From NCBI GenBank assembly GCA_015231395.1, contig JADGBP010000117.1, positions 1-6,975 on the forward strand: a stretch of 6,975 nucleotides of DNA. The letters are read 5' to 3'. This stretch comes from Desulfamplus sp. Its GTDB lineage: Bacteria; Desulfobacterota; Desulfobacteria; Desulfobacterales; Desulfobacteraceae. Within the stretch, counting starts at the first letter, position 1. The number at the start of each line of letters is the position of its first letter. Positions 5,855-6,975 of this stretch are shown piece by piece. A program made the position numbers and the translations under genes. The notes under the pieces were generated by a model. The model was not told where the DNA came from and ran no database searches. It saw only the letters and a program-made list of their open reading frames with translations.

Positions 5855-5940
5855 AAGTTAGTTTATAATACACATTCCATTCTAAGTTAGTTCATAATAT
5901 TCAATCCATTCCAAGTGAGTTCATATACTCATGCCATTCT
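5855..5940. repeat. three tandem copies of a 28-29-bp unit at the HNH gene 3' end
   Basis: The units are 5855-5883, 5884-5912 and 5913-5940, each beginning AAGTTAGTT or AAGTGAGTT and ending CCATTC plus one base. On the minus strand, the gene-proximal unit codes for EWHEYMNSL, the last residues of the HNH protein. The next two units would read EWIEYYELT and EWNVYYKLT in their own frames. The array therefore looks like a tandem duplication of the gene's end that has since diverged. The stop codon is in the middle unit. Confidence 0.65.
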
Positions 5941-6194
5941 ATAGGAAGCATCTGAAGTTTTTTTGTATTGCATGTTTTGCAGCATGGCACAACATTATTT
6001 TTAACAGATCTACCACCTCTTGAAATTGGAACAATATGATCCATAGTTAACTCCTTGGGCGGGTAGATCCTCTGACAATAATGGCAGACTCCCTGAGATC
6101 GCTTTCGCTTCCACCATTGGCTGTTTCTCAACTCTCTTGCCTTGTGCCTCTCCTGTTTCTGAATATCTTCGTCCTGCGAAAAATAAAATTCCAT
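5901..6194 (-). CDS. small HNH endonuclease-type protein
   Basis: The chosen ATG at 6194 gives 97 residues. In-frame TTG 6278 and GTG 6272 would add 26-28 residues, but that stretch contains a perfect hairpin and looks non-coding. No start has a clear ribosome site. Residues 14-36 are basic (ERHKARELRNSQWWKRKRSQG). The HNH fold follows: a zinc pair C37-x2-C40 (CHYC), the catalytic motif MDHIVPISRGG with Asp52-His53, KNNVVPCC with Asn67-Asn68, and a second zinc pair C72-x2-C75. The end IEWHEYMNSL fits the short HNH proteins I recall from related bacteria. These nick or cut DNA, but the role of this stand-alone type is unknown. It lies downstream of era on the same strand, about 107 bases away, and may be co-transcribed. 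It lacks the RuvC domain of IscB, so it is not the partner of the HEARO-like RNA. Confidence 0.85.
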   Translation of the reverse strand: MEFYFSQDEDIQKQERHKARELRNSQWWKRKRSQGVCHYCQRIYPPKELTMDHIVPISRGGRSVKNNVVPCCKTCNTKKLQMLPIEWHEYMNSLGMD

Positions 6195-6245
6195 GATTTT
6201 AGTGCCGTGAAGTTCTTGATTTATATCTGCTTTATTCAGATTTGA

Positions 6246-6273
6246 GGTGTCCAAAAAACTTCTTTTGGACACC
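6246..6273 (-). repeat. perfect hairpin between era and the HNH gene
   Basis: GGTGTCCAAAA (6246-6256) and TTTTGGACACC (6263-6273) form an 11-bp stem with a six-base loop, starting about 30 bases past the era stop. No T-run follows on the minus strand, so termination would be weak. It may stabilise the era transcript or limit read-through into the HNH gene. A short palindrome, AAACCGGTTT, lies at 6291-6300. Confidence 0.5.
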
Positions 6274-6301
6274 CCCAATTCAGATTCAATAAACCGGTTT
6301 T

Positions 6302-6975
6302 TTAATATCCCAGTTCTTTTAACATATTTTCATTTTTGCTCCAATTTTTTGACACTTTTACAAGAAGTTTTAAAAGAACTTTGAAACCCGTCATCCGTTC
6401 AATGTCTTTTCTTGCCTGTTCTCCTATTTTTTGCAGCATTTGTCCTCCCTTGCCAATGACAATGCCTTTCTGGGAATCTCTATCAAGATGTATGCTTGCA
6501 TGGATAACAATGAGTTTTTTTTCCACTTTAAAGGAATCTACAGTCACAGCACTGGAGTATGGTATTTCCATGCCAGTCAGCCGGAAGATTTTTTCACGGA
6601 TCATTTCGCCTGCAATAAATTTTTCGGACAGATCTGTCAGAGTATCTTTTGGGAACAGCCTTGGACCCTCTGGTAAACACTGTTCAATTTCGTCAAGAAG
6701 CTCGTTGATTTGCACCCCATTTTTGGCAGAAATAGGTACAACAGCTATGAAGTCATGCATCGATACACAAGTTTGAATAAGTGGTAAAATGGTGTCAGGA
6801 GAAACAATGTCTGTTTTGTTTATAGCAAGGATTACTTTTTTATTTGTCTTTTTAAGCTGTTCAATAATGATTTGTTCAGAGTCTCTGTCCCGTGAAGCAG
6901 CATCAATCATCAGCAGAATGAGATCAACATCCTGGACAGCGACAAGTGCCTGATCTACTATTTTTCGGTTCAACA
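6302..6975 (-). CDS. era: GTPase Era, C-terminal part (5' end outside the window)
   Basis: Era is an essential-type GTPase that binds the 3' end of 16S rRNA and helps mature the 30S ribosomal subunit. The visible 223-224 residues cover the second half of the G domain and the whole RNA-binding domain. The frame stays open to the window edge, so the G1-G3 motifs lie outside. The first visible LNRKIVDQALVAVQDVDLILLMIDA matches the helix and strand after the DTPG motif. The guanine-recognition motifs NKTD (52-55 of the fragment) and SAKNG (82-86) are present, then LSEKFIAGEMIREKIF at the domain junction. The KH domain has GIVIGKGGQMLQKIGEQARKDIE (GxxG loop at about 174-177) and ends KNWSKNENMLKELGY, typical of Era. 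Length and motifs look intact. The HNH gene follows downstream. Confidence 0.96.
   Translation of the reverse strand, partial: LNRKIVDQALVAVQDVDLILLMIDAASRDRDSEQIIIEQLKKTNKKVILAINKTDIVSPDTILPLIQTCVSMHDFIAVVPISAKNGVQINELLDEIEQCLPEGPRLFPKDTLTDLSEKFIAGEMIREKIFRLTGMEIPYSSAVTVDSFKVEKKLIVIHASIHLDRDSQKGIVIGKGGQMLQKIGEQARKDIERMTGFKVLLKLLVKVSKNWSKNENMLKELGY

Noticed and set aside
5855..5940. CRISPR-like repeats
   Set aside because: The three units are contiguous, with no spacers, and correspond to duplicated coding sequence of the HNH gene.
5901..6278. HNH protein as the effector for the HEARO-like RNA
   Set aside because: It has only an HNH domain of under 100 residues, no RuvC or bridge-helix parts, lies over 5 kb away and is on the other strand.
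6336..6776. Plus-strand frames opposite era
   Set aside because: They are antisense shadows of the conserved Era coding sequence.

Overview
The window suggests an AT-rich genome, probably a free-living anaerobic or microaerophilic Desulfobacterota (old Deltaproteobacteria). This is inferred from the PAS histidine kinase, a chemoreceptor with a c-type haem, an orphan family-3 binding protein, a short HNH protein of a type I associate with that group, and many small palindromic repeats between genes. No rRNA or tRNA gene is present, so the assignment is loose.

Layout from left to right. Bases 1-663 hold the 3' part of a YdjY-like protein gene that runs off the left edge. Bases 664-1096 carry no convincing gene. 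They hold one solo end of a dispersed repeat (671-689), a run of four hairpins (701-819) resembling a stand-alone HEARO/omega RNA, a possible promoter (855-883), a strong terminator-like hairpin (908-940) and a leader. Bases 1097-2455 encode a cytosolic PAS histidine kinase. Bases 2456-2736 are repeat-rich: a small transposon-like element (MITE copy A) sits inside one arm of an older bipartite inverted repeat. Bases 2737-4455 encode a methyl-accepting chemotaxis protein whose periplasmic domain has a CxxCH haem motif. MITE copy B follows, then a collapsed ABC ATPase pseudogene (4613-4811). On the minus strand lie a periplasmic solute-binding protein (4856-5632) with MITE copy C at its promoter end, a small HNH protein (5901-6194) whose 3' end is tandemly triplicated, and the C-terminal part of the GTPase Era (6302 to the right edge).

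The only gene pair likely to share transcription is era followed by the HNH gene. The kinase and chemoreceptor are both environmental sensors, but they are separated by about 280 bp of repeats and need not work together. The ABC remnant and the binding protein lie on opposite strands and do not form a transporter operon.

The most notable signals are not coding. One is the HEARO/omega-RNA-like stretch with no IscB gene beside it. The other is a family of about 105-bp terminally inverted repeats in three full copies, which brackets the chemoreceptor gene and the ABC/binding-protein segment. I saw no CRISPR array, no intact transposase gene and no obvious new defence operon.
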